DNA of 64,000 bases from Sphingobacterium paucimobilis HER1398 (GCF_000416985.1 NZ_ATDL01000022.1:372001-436000), one strand, 5' to 3'. Shown: positions 35,261 through 44,158, counted from the first letter of the stretch. Numbers and translations are program-made. The notes: generated by a model not told the origin, from the sequence alone.

Positions 35261-37435
35261 ATGACATTCATTTCAAAAGAGCCGCTACACGCATTGGGAT
35301 ATGGCTTTATAACTGAAAAAGAGGTATCTGGACTAACAAACGAGTACGATATGCGTAATCAACAGTTGGGAACAGATAAGGAATTCAGACAGCTCACAGC
35401 CCAAGAGATTCAACAGCTAACCAACCAGCTCAATTACAGTTCGGACTGGTCGAAGGTATGGGTTAGCGAACCCTTTTTCCCGGAACAGATCCAGCATTCC
35501 AAATTTTATGGATTGGTAAGGATAGGTGCTATGGAACAGACTTACCTTTCTTATAGGGACCTACGCCTTCCTACAGGAATATACAATTCGACCATAGTAA
35601 GCTCCGATATCGGAGCATGTTCTGCTATACATCATGTACGTTATATGGCACATTTCATCATTGGAGAACAGGTTCTGCTCTCCAATATCAATGAAATGGA
35701 AACCAGCAATAACGCCAAATTTGGAAACGGTATACTCAAAGAAGGAGAATCTCCAGACAAAAGGATCTGGATGGAATTATGTAATGAAAATGGAGGGCGA
35801 TCCGTCGTTCCCTTCGATGGCATGCAAGCGGCAGATGTCTACCTATGGTCACGCCATCGAGAAGATTCCATATTCCAAAACCGCCTATTAGAAATAACGG
35901 ATAGGCATTTCTCCACACAACGGGGATACTATAGCACCCTAGCCGACAATGTGGTATTGAAGAACTCAAATACGATCAAGGATGTTAAAATAGGTCCTTA
36001 TGCATACATAAAAGGAGTAAATAAGCTGAAAAACGTAACGGTAAACTCCAGTAAAGAAGCATTCACACAAATCGGAGAAGGATGTGAAATTGTAAATGGA
36101 ATAATTGGTTACGGTTGCCGCGTTTTCTATGGTGTCAAAGCCGTTAGGTTTATATTATCTTCACATTCACAGCTGAAATATGGAGCCAGACTGATCAACT
36201 CTTTTTTAGGCGACAACTCCACTATATCCTGTTGCGAAGTACTCAACTCGTTACTGTTCCCTTCTCACGAGCAACATCACAATAACTCCTTCCTATGCGC
36301 AGCATTGATAAAAGGACAAAGCAATATGGCTGCTGGAGCCACAATAGGTTCCAATCATAATTCAAGAGCTGCAGATGGTGAGATAATAGCAGGAAGAGGG
36401 TTTTGGCCTGGTCTATGTGTCAGTATCAAACATAATTCAAAATTTGCCTCTTATACCCTACTTGTAAAAGGCGACTTTCTACATGAGCTTGATATCAGAA
36501 TACCATTCTCTCTCGTCAGCAATGAAGCCGACAAAAACCGATTATTGATAGTTCCTGGATATTGGTTTCTCTACAATATGTATGCGCTGATGCGTAATAC
36601 AACCAAATTCAACGATCGCGACAAACGAACACTAAAAAATCAATACCTCGAATATGATGTTTTAGCACCAGATACCGTTAATGAAATGTTTGATGCCCTA
36701 CACGAGATAGAAATGGCGGTAGGCCAGGCCTGGCCGGAGATAGAACCCGAAGCCACAGCTCAAATCCGTGGACGTCGACTCTTAATGGACCCAAATTTTG
36801 ATTTAAACCAACGTGAGGTATATCTCACGAATACAGAATTCTCAAATCGCAAAGTTGTAGTAGTGAAAGCGAGAGCATGTTATCATACTTTCAAGCGTAT
36901 GATTCATTATTATGGGGCAGTACACCTTGCTGATTGTCTTGAGAAGGACACATGTGGAACATCCGCTCCAAGTGCTATTCCGGAACAAAGAGAGCAATTT
37001 GAAAATGTGGGAGGCCAATTGATTCCACAAAAACATATAAAGACACTGATAGAGGATATCAAAACGCAAAAAATTGATTCCTGGACTGAGGTGCACGAAC
37101 GTTATCATACCTGGAGTAAATTATACCCAAAAAGTAAAATCGATCACGCTTTAGCTTCCCTAGCACAGATTACAGAGACCTCACCGGCAGACTGGGATAC
37201 CGATTTTATCAACCACACATTAGCGCAGAGCCTTGATACTAAAAAGTGGATTTACAGCGAAATCAAAAAATCAAGAGGAAAAGATTATGAAAACCCATTC
37301 CGGATGTTAACCTATAACTCCAAAGAAGAAATGGAAAAAGTAGTCGGAAAATTAGAAGAAAATAGTTTCTTGATCAAGCAACAAGCGGAGTTCACTTGCT
37401 ACGAAGAAAAAATCGCTAAAATAACAACAAAATAA
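35261..37435 (+). CDS. DUF4954 left-handed beta-helix protein
   Basis: A 724-residue cytoplasmic protein of the DUF4954 family. Its centre (about 240-400) has hexapeptide-like turns (VKIGPYAYIKGVNKLKNVTV, QIGEGCEIVNGIIGYGC, STISCCEVLNS) with histidine-rich loops (FPSHEQHHNNSF, GSNHNSRA) reminiscent of sugar-nucleotide acyltransferases. The C-terminal third is helical. The start is 3 bp after glmS, so they are coupled, and a role around hexosamine-phosphate or UDP-GlcNAc metabolism is a reasonable inference. No activity is established. Confidence 0.8.
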   Translation: MTFISKEPLHALGYGFITEKEVSGLTNEYDMRNQQLGTDKEFRQLTAQEIQQLTNQLNYSSDWSKVWVSEPFFPEQIQHSKFYGLVRIGAMEQTYLSYRDLRLPTGIYNSTIVSSDIGACSAIHHVRYMAHFIIGEQVLLSNINEMETSNNAKFGNGILKEGESPDKRIWMELCNENGGRSVVPFDGMQAADVYLWSRHREDSIFQNRLLEITDRHFSTQRGYYSTLADNVVLKNSNTIKDVKIGPYAYIKGVNKLKNVTVNSSKEAFTQIGEGCEIVNGIIGYGCRVFYGVKAVRFILSSHSQLKYGARLINSFLGDNSTISCCEVLNSLLFPSHEQHHNNSFLCAALIKGQSNMAAGATIGSNHNSRAADGEIIAGRGFWPGLCVSIKHNSKFASYTLLVKGDFLHELDIRIPFSLVSNEADKNRLLIVPGYWFLYNMYALMRNTTKFNDRDKRTLKNQYLEYDVLAPDTVNEMFDALHEIEMAVGQAWPEIEPEATAQIRGRRLLMDPNFDLNQREVYLTNTEFSNRKVVVVKARACYHTFKRMIHYYGAVHLADCLEKDTCGTSAPSAIPEQREQFENVGGQLIPQKHIKTLIEDIKTQKIDSWTEVHERYHTWSKLYPKSKIDHALASLAQITETSPADWDTDFINHTLAQSLDTKKWIYSEIKKSRGKDYENPFRMLTYNSKEEMEKVVGKLEENSFLIKQQAEFTCYEEKIAKITTK

Positions 37436-37472
37436 ATATTGTATCTTAGTTGTATCATAAATTAAGCTTACC

Positions 37473-38438
37473 ATGTCAAACACAAGTACAGGCCATATAA
37501 AAGTTAAAAGCATCCAAGACACTGCAGCACCATATGGCTTGTACACGACATACATAACCCAGAGTGACAAAGAACTGAAAGGATCTGTCTTAGTTCTTCA
37601 CGGCATGCAAGAACATAGTGGAAGGTATATACAATTTGCAGAATACCTCGCCTCTGTTGGATTCGCCGTCTTGCTTTATGACCATATAGGTCATGGCAAT
37701 ACCGCTACCGATGATACCGCACAGGGTTACTTCCAACAAGAAAGACCGCAGGAGAGATTAATTAATGATGCTATAGCGCTACATCACTATTTAAAGGACA
37801 AACACCCCGATCATCCGCATTTTATCATCGGACACTCCATGGGCTCCTTTATTACCCGATGTGTATTACAACGAATAGGAAACGAATTTGATGGAAGTAT
37901 ATGGATCGGTACCGGAGCCAAAACACCAGGAGCCGAAGCTTTTAGGGCGCTCCTAGCTTTACTCCAGAAAATAAGTCCTAGAAAACGGAGCAAACTGATC
38001 AATGGTATCTTCAGCAAAATGAACAATACAAAATTTCGGCATGAACCCGACTTTGATGATACCAGTTGGCTGAGTCTAAGTAAAACAAATAGGAAGCGTT
38101 TCCAAGAAGATCCACTTTGTGGCATCCCTTTTACCAACAACGCCTTCTATACCCTCCTGACCATACTGTTGACAGCAACAAAAAAAGGATGGCAGCATTC
38201 CATCCCAAAAAGTCTTCCGATTCTCTTAGTCAGCGGGCAAGATGACCCAATTGGTGGCTTTTCCAAGGGAATAGAAAAAACAGAAAAACAACTTAAAGAA
38301 AGCGGCTTCCAAGAGGTAGATATCATTACTTATCCAAAGAAAAGACATGAAATCCTGCAGGAAGAAAACAGCATAGAGGTTTTTGAAGCTATCGCACAAT
38401 GGTTATTGTCCCATGCCAAATTACACCTGATCCAATAA
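37473..38438 (+). CDS. lysophospholipase / monoacylglycerol lipase-like hydrolase
   Basis: A 321-residue alpha/beta hydrolase of the serine aminopeptidase S33 (Hydrolase_4) type. Oxyanion motif VLHGMQEHSGRY (41-52), nucleophile S122 in GHSMGS, acid D in SGQDDPIGG and histidine in KKRHEIL near the C-terminus. Probable substrates are lysophospholipids or monoacylglycerols. Its last 18 bp overlap the 3' end of the convergent GNAT gene, with no terminator between them. Confidence 0.85.
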   Translation: MSNTSTGHIKVKSIQDTAAPYGLYTTYITQSDKELKGSVLVLHGMQEHSGRYIQFAEYLASVGFAVLLYDHIGHGNTATDDTAQGYFQQERPQERLINDAIALHHYLKDKHPDHPHFIIGHSMGSFITRCVLQRIGNEFDGSIWIGTGAKTPGAEAFRALLALLQKISPRKRSKLINGIFSKMNNTKFRHEPDFDDTSWLSLSKTNRKRFQEDPLCGIPFTNNAFYTLLTILLTATKKGWQHSIPKSLPILLVSGQDDPIGGFSKGIEKTEKQLKESGFQEVDIITYPKKRHEILQEENSIEVFEAIAQWLLSHAKLHLIQ

Positions 38439-38945
38439 CTTTTCAAAAGCTTTACGTTGCGCCCCGCCCCGAAAGTACACCTCACCACAATATACATACC
38501 CCAATTTATCAAACACCCGTAACATGCCTGCGTTATCGTAATTTGTGTCTACTTTAATACTTAATCGATCCTGGGATAAACTAACTTTTTCAGCCTCCAG
38601 CATCATCCAGGTTCCCAGTCCCTTTATTACATCACGCTGCGAAACAGCTAGCCGGTGTATCACGGTATATGGACGCTCTGTAAGCCACTTACCAGTCAGC
38701 GCCTCGTAGGCAGGCTCGACAGCACCGATTACTGCGATATAAGCCACTATGGGCCCTTCTATGCGCTCAGCTACAAATCCATACCCCTTTTCAACATCTT
38801 CCATTATGACTTCCCGATTGGGATAACCATCCTGCCATTGATCCGACCCATCGTTACGGCGCTTCGCTATCGCCTCCTCTAGTACTGCCCAGACAGCATC
38901 CACATCCGAAATGGTAGCCTTACGAAAAATAATACCTGAGAACAT
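38421..38945 (-). CDS. GNAT family N-acetyltransferase
   Basis: A 174-residue GNAT protein. The acetyl-CoA region is VIHRLAVSQRDVIKGLGTWMMLEAEKV (motif A with GLG) and the C-terminal motif is YDNAGMLRVFDKLGYVYCGEVYF. The substrate is unknown. It starts 15 bp after the ABC-2 permease gene and is probably the last gene of that efflux operon. Its 3' end overlaps the convergent lipase-like gene by 18 bp. Confidence 0.85.
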   Translation of the reverse strand: MFSGIIFRKATISDVDAVWAVLEEAIAKRRNDGSDQWQDGYPNREVIMEDVEKGYGFVAERIEGPIVAYIAVIGAVEPAYEALTGKWLTERPYTVIHRLAVSQRDVIKGLGTWMMLEAEKVSLSQDRLSIKVDTNYDNAGMLRVFDKLGYVYCGEVYFRGGAQRKAFEKLLDQV

Positions 38946-38960
38946 ATCTTTATATCTATG

Positions 38961-40124
38961 CTAGGCTTTTTCAGCCTTTTTAACCTTATTAATTTTAAAT
39001 TGTAAAAGTACGATGGAGGCGACTAAAGAAACACCACCGATCCACACCAATCCCCATACAGGCCCTTTTATAAGATCTGCTGTTCCCTGCTCTATAATCA
39101 TCGTTCTAAAGATCTGAAGGTAATGGGTAAGCGGAATCAATTTAGACAACCAGACAATCCAATCCGGCATCTGGCTCAATGGCCAGGTAAAACCACTTAA
39201 TATAAACGAGGGAGTAGCAATAACCATCAATATCTCCGTAGCCTTCAACTGGCTTGGAATAGCAATACTGACCAATATCCCCAAGAAAGCAACAGCAAGC
39301 AAAAACAGAAAAGAAGCCCCAAAAAACGCAAATCCTTCAACATGTAAAGGCATCCTATAAAAAACAGAATAACCGTAGTACAAACCATAAATTAAAAAGG
39401 ACATCAGCACATAGGGAGTAATCTTAACCAGAATCAGCACAAAGACGTTGGAAGTCTTCCCCACAAGCTCACGGAAAGTATTGTTTTCGAATTCAGACGC
39501 AAAGCTCAAGGCCAGTCCCAACATCATCACCTGCTGCAGAACAGTCAGCAAAACACCCGGCAGCATAAAGTACAAGTAATTACCACTCCGTATATTCTGT
39601 TTCACAATAGTCGTCTTAAAAGGCTCATACTGTTGTTCGGCGACGTAAGCAGGAACACCTTTCTTCTCCTGAGATTTGATTTGTATACCCGCTTTCATGG
39701 TCCCTGCACACACATTGACCGCCATCATAGCATAATTTGATGTCAACGTATTAGAAGCATTGACAAATAACGTCAACTCTGTACTGCGGTTATAATTAAC
39801 ATCTGATGAAAAATTCTTCGGAATATGAACAACCACAGTAGCCTCTTTCTCCAATGCAGCCTCTTTGGCGCCAAAAGGATCAGCCATCAGTTCGGCAACA
39901 TAGATCACCTCATTCTCATTGAACATATCAATAAGTTGCCTAGACAAAGGACTACGATCCTCGTCCACCACTATAATCGGCAGATGCGTCACCTTACCTT
40001 TCTTATACACCCCTCCTACAAGAACACCATACATAACAGGGGCTCCTAAAAAAAGAATGAGTAAAACCTTATTCTGATAGAATAAAGCGAACTCTCTCTT
40101 AATCAAACTCCAAAAGTTACCCAT
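38961..40124 (-). CDS. ABC-2 type transporter permease
   Basis: A 387-residue inner-membrane permease of the ABC-2 family (YhhJ/YbhR-like). One N-terminal TM (about 20-40), a periplasmic domain to about 180, then five TM helices with the GVLLTVLQQVMMLGLALSFASEFENNT coupling segment and TPSFILSGFTWPLSQMP. The family needs an ATPase partner, but no ATP-binding gene lies in this operon, only a HlyD-type adaptor 2 bp upstream and a TolC. The ATPase may be encoded elsewhere. Confidence 0.87.
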   Translation of the reverse strand: MGNFWSLIKREFALFYQNKVLLILFLGAPVMYGVLVGGVYKKGKVTHLPIIVVDEDRSPLSRQLIDMFNENEVIYVAELMADPFGAKEAALEKEATVVVHIPKNFSSDVNYNRSTELTLFVNASNTLTSNYAMMAVNVCAGTMKAGIQIKSQEKKGVPAYVAEQQYEPFKTTIVKQNIRSGNYLYFMLPGVLLTVLQQVMMLGLALSFASEFENNTFRELVGKTSNVFVLILVKITPYVLMSFLIYGLYYGYSVFYRMPLHVEGFAFFGASFLFLLAVAFLGILVSIAIPSQLKATEILMVIATPSFILSGFTWPLSQMPDWIVWLSKLIPLTHYLQIFRTMIIEQGTADLIKGPVWGLVWIGGVSLVASIVLLQFKINKVKKAEKA

Positions 40125-40126
40125 AA

Positions 40127-41095
40127 TTACTTCTCGTCTTTAACGATAAATGTCGCTTTAGTTAACAATTCTTTATCATCCGTAGCACTTGTAGGACGCA
40201 AACGCACTTCAAATAAAGTCTCCTGTTGTTCAAAGTCAGGATATGCTGTACTAATACTCGCATAATTACTCAATGATTTGATAGTCTCTACCCGTGCACT
40301 CAATGTTTTATTTTCTAAGTAAGGAATAGCCAATGTCTTTACAGCTCCCTTCTGAAAATCCTTAATACGGCTTTCTGGGATTGTAACCCTAAAGTAAGCG
40401 CCATCCGATACATAGCCAGAAGCTAAGCTATATCCTGCCAAAGCCAGCTCTCCAACCTTGAGGTTGATCGTTTCGATAGACATATCTTGAGGAGCAATCA
40501 CATAACGCTCCTTTGCTGCGACATTGACCTCCGAAACTGCTCCTATCGCGCGCTCCTTCTGTCCTAATGCCATTTTCTGCTGCTCAATACGAGCACCATT
40601 CTTAACATCAGCCAACTCGGCCTGAGCGGCCAAATATTGATTTTTGGCACCTTGGTATTTAGCGTATATCTCGTCATATTTTTGCTGTGCAACCAAAGAA
40701 TCACGAAGTAGATTTTTCATCCGGTCAAGAGACTTCTGTGCAAAATCATATTGCTCTTTCAGTCCCGCTACCTTAGCATTTAGCTGTGTCAACTGTCCGT
40801 CCGTTGCCCCCTTTACCGCCATTTCATACTGCGCTTGAGCTGCCTCGAGAGCACCCTGCGCCTGTACGGATTTTGCATCGACCTCAGGCAGCTCCAAAAC
40901 AATCAGAGTATCACCTTTATGCACCAATTGCCCCTCTTCGACTAGAATCCGATGGATTTTACCGGGTATCTTTGTGGTTACCGAAATCTGATCCCGCTCG
41001 ATTTTTCCTTCTAGAGCCTTCTGCTGCTTCGCATCTTTGTTTGAACACCCCTGGACCAATAATGCGACAAAAGCTATATAAAATGTGTTTTTCAT
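40127..41095 (-). CDS. HlyD-family periplasmic adaptor lipoprotein
   Basis: A 322-residue membrane-fusion protein. Lipobox LVQGC (Cys17), biotinyl-lipoyl-like strand GKIHRILVEEGQLVHKGDTLIVLELPE (about 45-71), a long coiled-coil hairpin (75-200) and the second half YVIAPQDMSIETINLKVGELALAGYSLA. It links the ABC-2 permease to the TolC encoded upstream. It lies 151 bp from the TolC gene and 2 bp from the permease gene. Confidence 0.88.
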   Translation of the reverse strand: MKNTFYIAFVALLVQGCSNKDAKQQKALEGKIERDQISVTTKIPGKIHRILVEEGQLVHKGDTLIVLELPEVDAKSVQAQGALEAAQAQYEMAVKGATDGQLTQLNAKVAGLKEQYDFAQKSLDRMKNLLRDSLVAQQKYDEIYAKYQGAKNQYLAAQAELADVKNGARIEQQKMALGQKERAIGAVSEVNVAAKERYVIAPQDMSIETINLKVGELALAGYSLASGYVSDGAYFRVTIPESRIKDFQKGAVKTLAIPYLENKTLSARVETIKSLSNYASISTAYPDFEQQETLFEVRLRPTSATDDKELLTKATFIVKDEK

Positions 41096-41246
41096 TATTA
41101 TTAATTATTTATAACGATGCTGACTATCGTATTAACAGGTTGCTCTTCTTTTTTCTAAACCGTAATAAGACTGTATCATCTCTTTTTGTTTATTCTATCT
41201 ATATATTCTTAAAGCCGATCCTAACGGACAGACACGAAATCCGTAC

Positions 41247-42638
41247 CTATCTTGTAATCGTATCGTAAAGGTTTCCATTAGCCTTCAACAACTCCGTTAC
41301 CGCATTACGCTGATTCAGAATCTGACTATAATAACCCAAGGATTGTTTATAAAACTCATTCTCTGCCTCCAAGCGCTCAGTCACATCACTCAACCCCTCC
41401 TCAAACTGACGCGAAGCCAAATGCAGGTTATTCTTAGCGATTGCTACCTGTTGCTGATTCACACCAATTTTCTTAAGTCCCAGCTCATAGTCAGCACGTG
41501 TCTTACGTTGCAATAGGCTTAGCTTTTCCTTTGTATCTTCCAATTTATTCTCATTGATCTGAATGTCCAGCTTAGCACGTTCGATAGCACTCTTATGCGT
41601 CTTACCTTCGAAAACATTCCACTTCATACCAATCCCTACAGCGTAATTTGGAGCCAACTGCAAATGGTTCGTCTTCATTTTTACATCGCCTACCTGCCCA
41701 ATATCCTTCAATGTAAAATGAGAATCAAAAGCATTCAGATAAGAAACACTACCAAAAGCAAAGACTAGTGGTAACTTTCCACCTTTTTCTTTCTTCAATG
41801 CAAAGTCATAAGCTTTTTGTGAAGCCTCAAGAGCCTGCAACTCTTTACGGTTCATTACCGTAGCTTCATCCAAGGCGAGCACAATCTCGGATAATGGGTA
41901 TACAACAGTCTCCAATTCAGCTTTATCCAGTCCAGTCAGTTCTTGCAATTTATAATACAACAACTCGCGGTTACTTTCGACTTCCGCTTTTTTATTTTCC
42001 AATTCCAGCATCGCTAACTTCAGCTTATCCCGATCATAAGGAATAGCTAATCCATTATCAATGGCCTTGACAACCTTCTGATGCTCTTTATTCAATCGCT
42101 TTTCAGAATCCGCAATAAGCACATCTACCTCACGCAATAGCATCAATTGATCGAAAGAGAACAACACCTCTTGTGCAATTTGATCACGTCCTGCCTCTTG
42201 CATCAGCGACTGGGCGATAAATTTCTGTTCTAATGCCTTTTGCCCGTTCGTAATCTGCAAACCGCTAAAAATAACCTGCTTAGCAGTCACACCTGCCAGT
42301 GCTACCTGTGTAGACAGGTTCGATCTTTGCGATCCCTCAAACAGATTAAAACCAGTAATAGGAAGATGATGTGTTGGCAAATCTAGATCAACACTGCTGT
42401 TAAGATAACCATATCCACCATGCAGGGATACTGTTGGAAGAAACTTACCTTTTACTTCCTCCCGCTCCAAAGCTACTTTTTGGTTTTCCAGATAAGCATT
42501 TTGCATCCCCTTATTATGCCTTACAGCCTGTTCAACAGGTGCCTTAAAACTGGTCAACTGCTCCTGTGCCAGCAAACTCCCGGAGATACTGCTTCCTAAA
42601 GAAAAGAAGAAAAAAAGACAACAATACCTATATTTCAT
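41247..42638 (-). CDS. TolC-family outer-membrane channel
   Basis: A 463-residue outer-membrane efflux protein. Signal peptide at about 1-24 (MKYRYCCLFFFFSLGSSISG, then SLLA). Two helical halves with coiled coils (EHQKVVKAIDNGLAIPYDRDKLKLAMLELENKKAEVE near 180-216). It is the first gene of the TolC-HlyD-ABC-2-GNAT operon. A -7 box and an upstream palindrome point to control by the adjacent Crp/Fnr regulator 2. Confidence 0.87.
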   Translation of the reverse strand: MKYRYCCLFFFFSLGSSISGSLLAQEQLTSFKAPVEQAVRHNKGMQNAYLENQKVALEREEVKGKFLPTVSLHGGYGYLNSSVDLDLPTHHLPITGFNLFEGSQRSNLSTQVALAGVTAKQVIFSGLQITNGQKALEQKFIAQSLMQEAGRDQIAQEVLFSFDQLMLLREVDVLIADSEKRLNKEHQKVVKAIDNGLAIPYDRDKLKLAMLELENKKAEVESNRELLYYKLQELTGLDKAELETVVYPLSEIVLALDEATVMNRKELQALEASQKAYDFALKKEKGGKLPLVFAFGSVSYLNAFDSHFTLKDIGQVGDVKMKTNHLQLAPNYAVGIGMKWNVFEGKTHKSAIERAKLDIQINENKLEDTKEKLSLLQRKTRADYELGLKKIGVNQQQVAIAKNNLHLASRQFEEGLSDVTERLEAENEFYKQSLGYYSQILNQRNAVTELLKANGNLYDTITR

Positions 42639-42673
42639 ACTAATTTAATTTCATACTATTTTTATAAACAAGA

Positions 42674-42681
42674 CAAAACTA
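42674..42681 (-). promoter_or_regulatory. -7 box of TolC-HlyD-ABC operon
   Basis: Minus-strand TAGTTTTG, 35 nt upstream of the ATG at 42638. The palindrome at 42703-42718 is centred 29.5 bp upstream of the box edge, exactly as at gdx. Confidence 0.55.
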
Positions 42682-42702
42682 CGTCTAAATTGTTATTAAA
42701 AA

Positions 42703-42718
42703 TTTAAGATATCTTAAA
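42703..42718. promoter_or_regulatory. Crp/Fnr-type operator TTAAG-N4-CTTAA
   Basis: 16-bp perfect palindrome TTTAAGATATCTTAAA, 4 nt after the regulator's stop codon. Its geometry matches the operator at 7024-7041 while the half-site differs. Confidence 0.55.
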
Positions 42719-42722
42719 AAAA

Positions 42723-43283
42723 TCACTTCAAACCACGTATAACCGAAAGAGTCTGCTGCGAAACGCCTAAAAAAGAAGCAATATGTCCCAATGTAGCCTT
42801 CTGAAAAAGAGCCGGATTCTCGGCGATTAGCGACTGATAACGTTCGCTAGCGGTTTCAAACTGCATATTATAAAAACGTTTCGAAAAATTGATTAAAGAA
42901 TCCAACAGAATCCGTTGTATAATACGGTTCATCGTAATGTCCGTTGCTGCTAGATCTTGTATCGCGGAAAATGGAACCCGAGTAATACAGGTCTCGCTAA
43001 GCGCTTGAAACCCGAAAACCGAAGGCTTATCATAATAAAGGCTCTCTATACCGGTACCAAAAGTATCAGGACCGAAAAAATAATGTGTTATATCTTTCTT
43101 CCCCTTATTATAGTAAATCCGTGTAAAACCACTCTCTACAAAATAAACATGCTTTAAATAACTTCCTGGAGAAAAAATAACCGCTCCTTTATCATATTTT
43201 TTCGTCTCTGACATCGCCGTAAATACAAATTCAATTTCATCATTTATAGGGTATAGACTTTTTAAATAGTCAATAATTCTCAT
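42723..43283 (-). CDS. Crp/Fnr family transcription regulator 2
   Basis: A 186-residue regulator, the same length as regulator 1 at 7046-7606. Cyclic-nucleotide-binding-like domain at about 15-115, then the HTH LGHIASFLGVSQQTLSVIRG (165-184). The recognition helix reads Q177-T-L-S-V181, so the Glu and Arg that FNR uses on TTGAT are replaced by Gln and Val. The operator downstream has half-site TTAAG. No Fe-S cysteine cluster is present and the effector is unknown. It probably controls the TolC-HlyD-ABC-2 operon. Confidence 0.85.
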   Translation of the reverse strand: MRIIDYLKSLYPINDEIEFVFTAMSETKKYDKGAVIFSPGSYLKHVYFVESGFTRIYYNKGKKDITHYFFGPDTFGTGIESLYYDKPSVFGFQALSETCITRVPFSAIQDLAATDITMNRIIQRILLDSLINFSKRFYNMQFETASERYQSLIAENPALFQKATLGHIASFLGVSQQTLSVIRGLK

Positions 43284-43455
43284 AGTTTATCTTTAAACAT
43301 AGCCATCGGCCAATCCAATTTGAATATATCTATTTTAACACGAAATACACAAGTCTTACGCAAAAGAAATTTAAAAGTATAAAATCAGAGAGTATATTAA
43401 CAACATGAAAAAACATTTTTTTATACCCATATAATAATAGAAAGAAAAATATTTC

Positions 43456-43463
43456 TATCTTTG
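43456..43463 (+). promoter_or_regulatory. -7 box of rpsF-rpsR-rplI operon
   Basis: TATCTTTG, followed by a leader of about 45 nt to the rpsF ATG. The leader contains a small hairpin TTCCGT-aagt-ACGGAA (43467-43482). Confidence 0.55.
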
Positions 43464-43512
43464 CACTTCCGTAAGTACGGAAAGTTTAAATTAACATAAT
43501 TATTTAAAAAAA

Positions 43513-43881
43513 ATGCAACAGTACGAATCTGTAATCATTCTTACCCCGTTGCTTTCAGAAGATGCTGCGAAAGAAACAATCGCAAAATTCAAAAGCATTC
43601 TTACAGAAGGCGGAGCCGAAATTATCGCTGAAGATAATTGGGGTTTGAAAAAATTAGCGTATCCAATCCAGAAAAAAACAACTGGATTCTATCACTTAAC
43701 TGAATTCAAGGCTCCAGGTGAATTAATTAAAAAATTAGAGCTTGAATACAAGCGCGATGAGCGTGTGATGCGCTTTTTAACTATCGCTTTAGATAAGCAC
43801 GCTGTTGCTTATAGCGAGAAAAAACGCAGCGGTGCATTCAACAAGAAAGCTGAAACTAAAACTGAGGAGGTAGCAAACTAA
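43513..43881 (+). CDS. rpsF: 30S ribosomal protein bS6
   Basis: A 122-residue bS6 that pairs with bS18 on the 30S platform. It starts MQQYESVIILTPLLSEDAAK with the usual ferredoxin-like fold, and WGLKKLAYPIQKKTTGFYHL and LELEYKRDERVMRFLTIALD are family hallmarks. The tail is lysine- and glutamate-rich. The start region is purely AT-rich with no Shine-Dalgarno, typical of Bacteroidetes. Its stop overlaps the rpsR start (TAATG). Confidence 0.97.
   Translation: MQQYESVIILTPLLSEDAAKETIAKFKSILTEGGAEIIAEDNWGLKKLAYPIQKKTTGFYHLTEFKAPGELIKKLELEYKRDERVMRFLTIALDKHAVAYSEKKRSGAFNKKAETKTEEVAN
43864..43870 (+). promoter_or_regulatory. strong Shine-Dalgarno of rpsR
   Basis: GAGGAGG, 10 nt before the rpsR ATG at 43881. 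Such a motif is rare in this window, where most genes have none. Confidence 0.65.
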
Positions 43882-44144
43882 TGTCAAAAGAGAACATTCA
43901 ATACGTGACAGCTCCTAAAGTAGAGGACAACCGTAAAAAATACTGTCGTTTCAAGAAAAACGGTATTAAGTACATCGACTACAAAGACGCAAACTTCTTA
44001 ATGAAATTTGTTAACGATCAAGGTAAAATCTTACCTCGTCGTCTTACTGGTACATCATTGAAATTCCAACGTAAAGTAGCGCAAGCGGTGAAACGTGCAC
44101 GTATCATCGGACTTATGCCTTACGTAGCTGATTCATTAAAATAA
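43881..44144 (+). CDS. rpsR: 30S ribosomal protein bS18
   Basis: An 87-residue bS18 with the family motifs KKYCRFKKNGIKYIDYKD and GKILPRRLTGTSLKFQRKVAQAVKRARIIGLMPY. It forms a heterodimer with bS6. In Bacteroidetes ribosomes bS18, bS6 and bS21 hold the 16S anti-Shine-Dalgarno tail. The start codon overlaps the rpsF stop and is preceded by GAGGAGG. Confidence 0.97.
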   Translation: MSKENIQYVTAPKVEDNRKKYCRFKKNGIKYIDYKDANFLMKFVNDQGKILPRRLTGTSLKFQRKVAQAVKRARIIGLMPYVADSLK

Positions 44145-44150
44145 GGAGGA
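44143..44150 (+). promoter_or_regulatory. strong Shine-Dalgarno of rplI
   Basis: AAGGAGGA, 8 nt before the rplI ATG at 44159, an ideal anti-SD match in a genome that otherwise avoids it. Confidence 0.7.
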
Positions 44151-44158
44151 TACGATAA

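Noticed and set aside
38421..38438. 18-bp overlap of convergent lipase-like and GNAT gene ends as a regulatory antisense device
   Set aside because: Short 3' overlaps of convergent genes are common and nothing else suggests regulation.
43467..43482. Hairpin TTCCGT-aagt-ACGGAA in the rpsF leader as an S6:S18 binding motif
   Set aside because: Known S6:S18 leader motifs need a specific bulged CCG arrangement that I cannot demonstrate here. The 6-bp stem alone is not enough.
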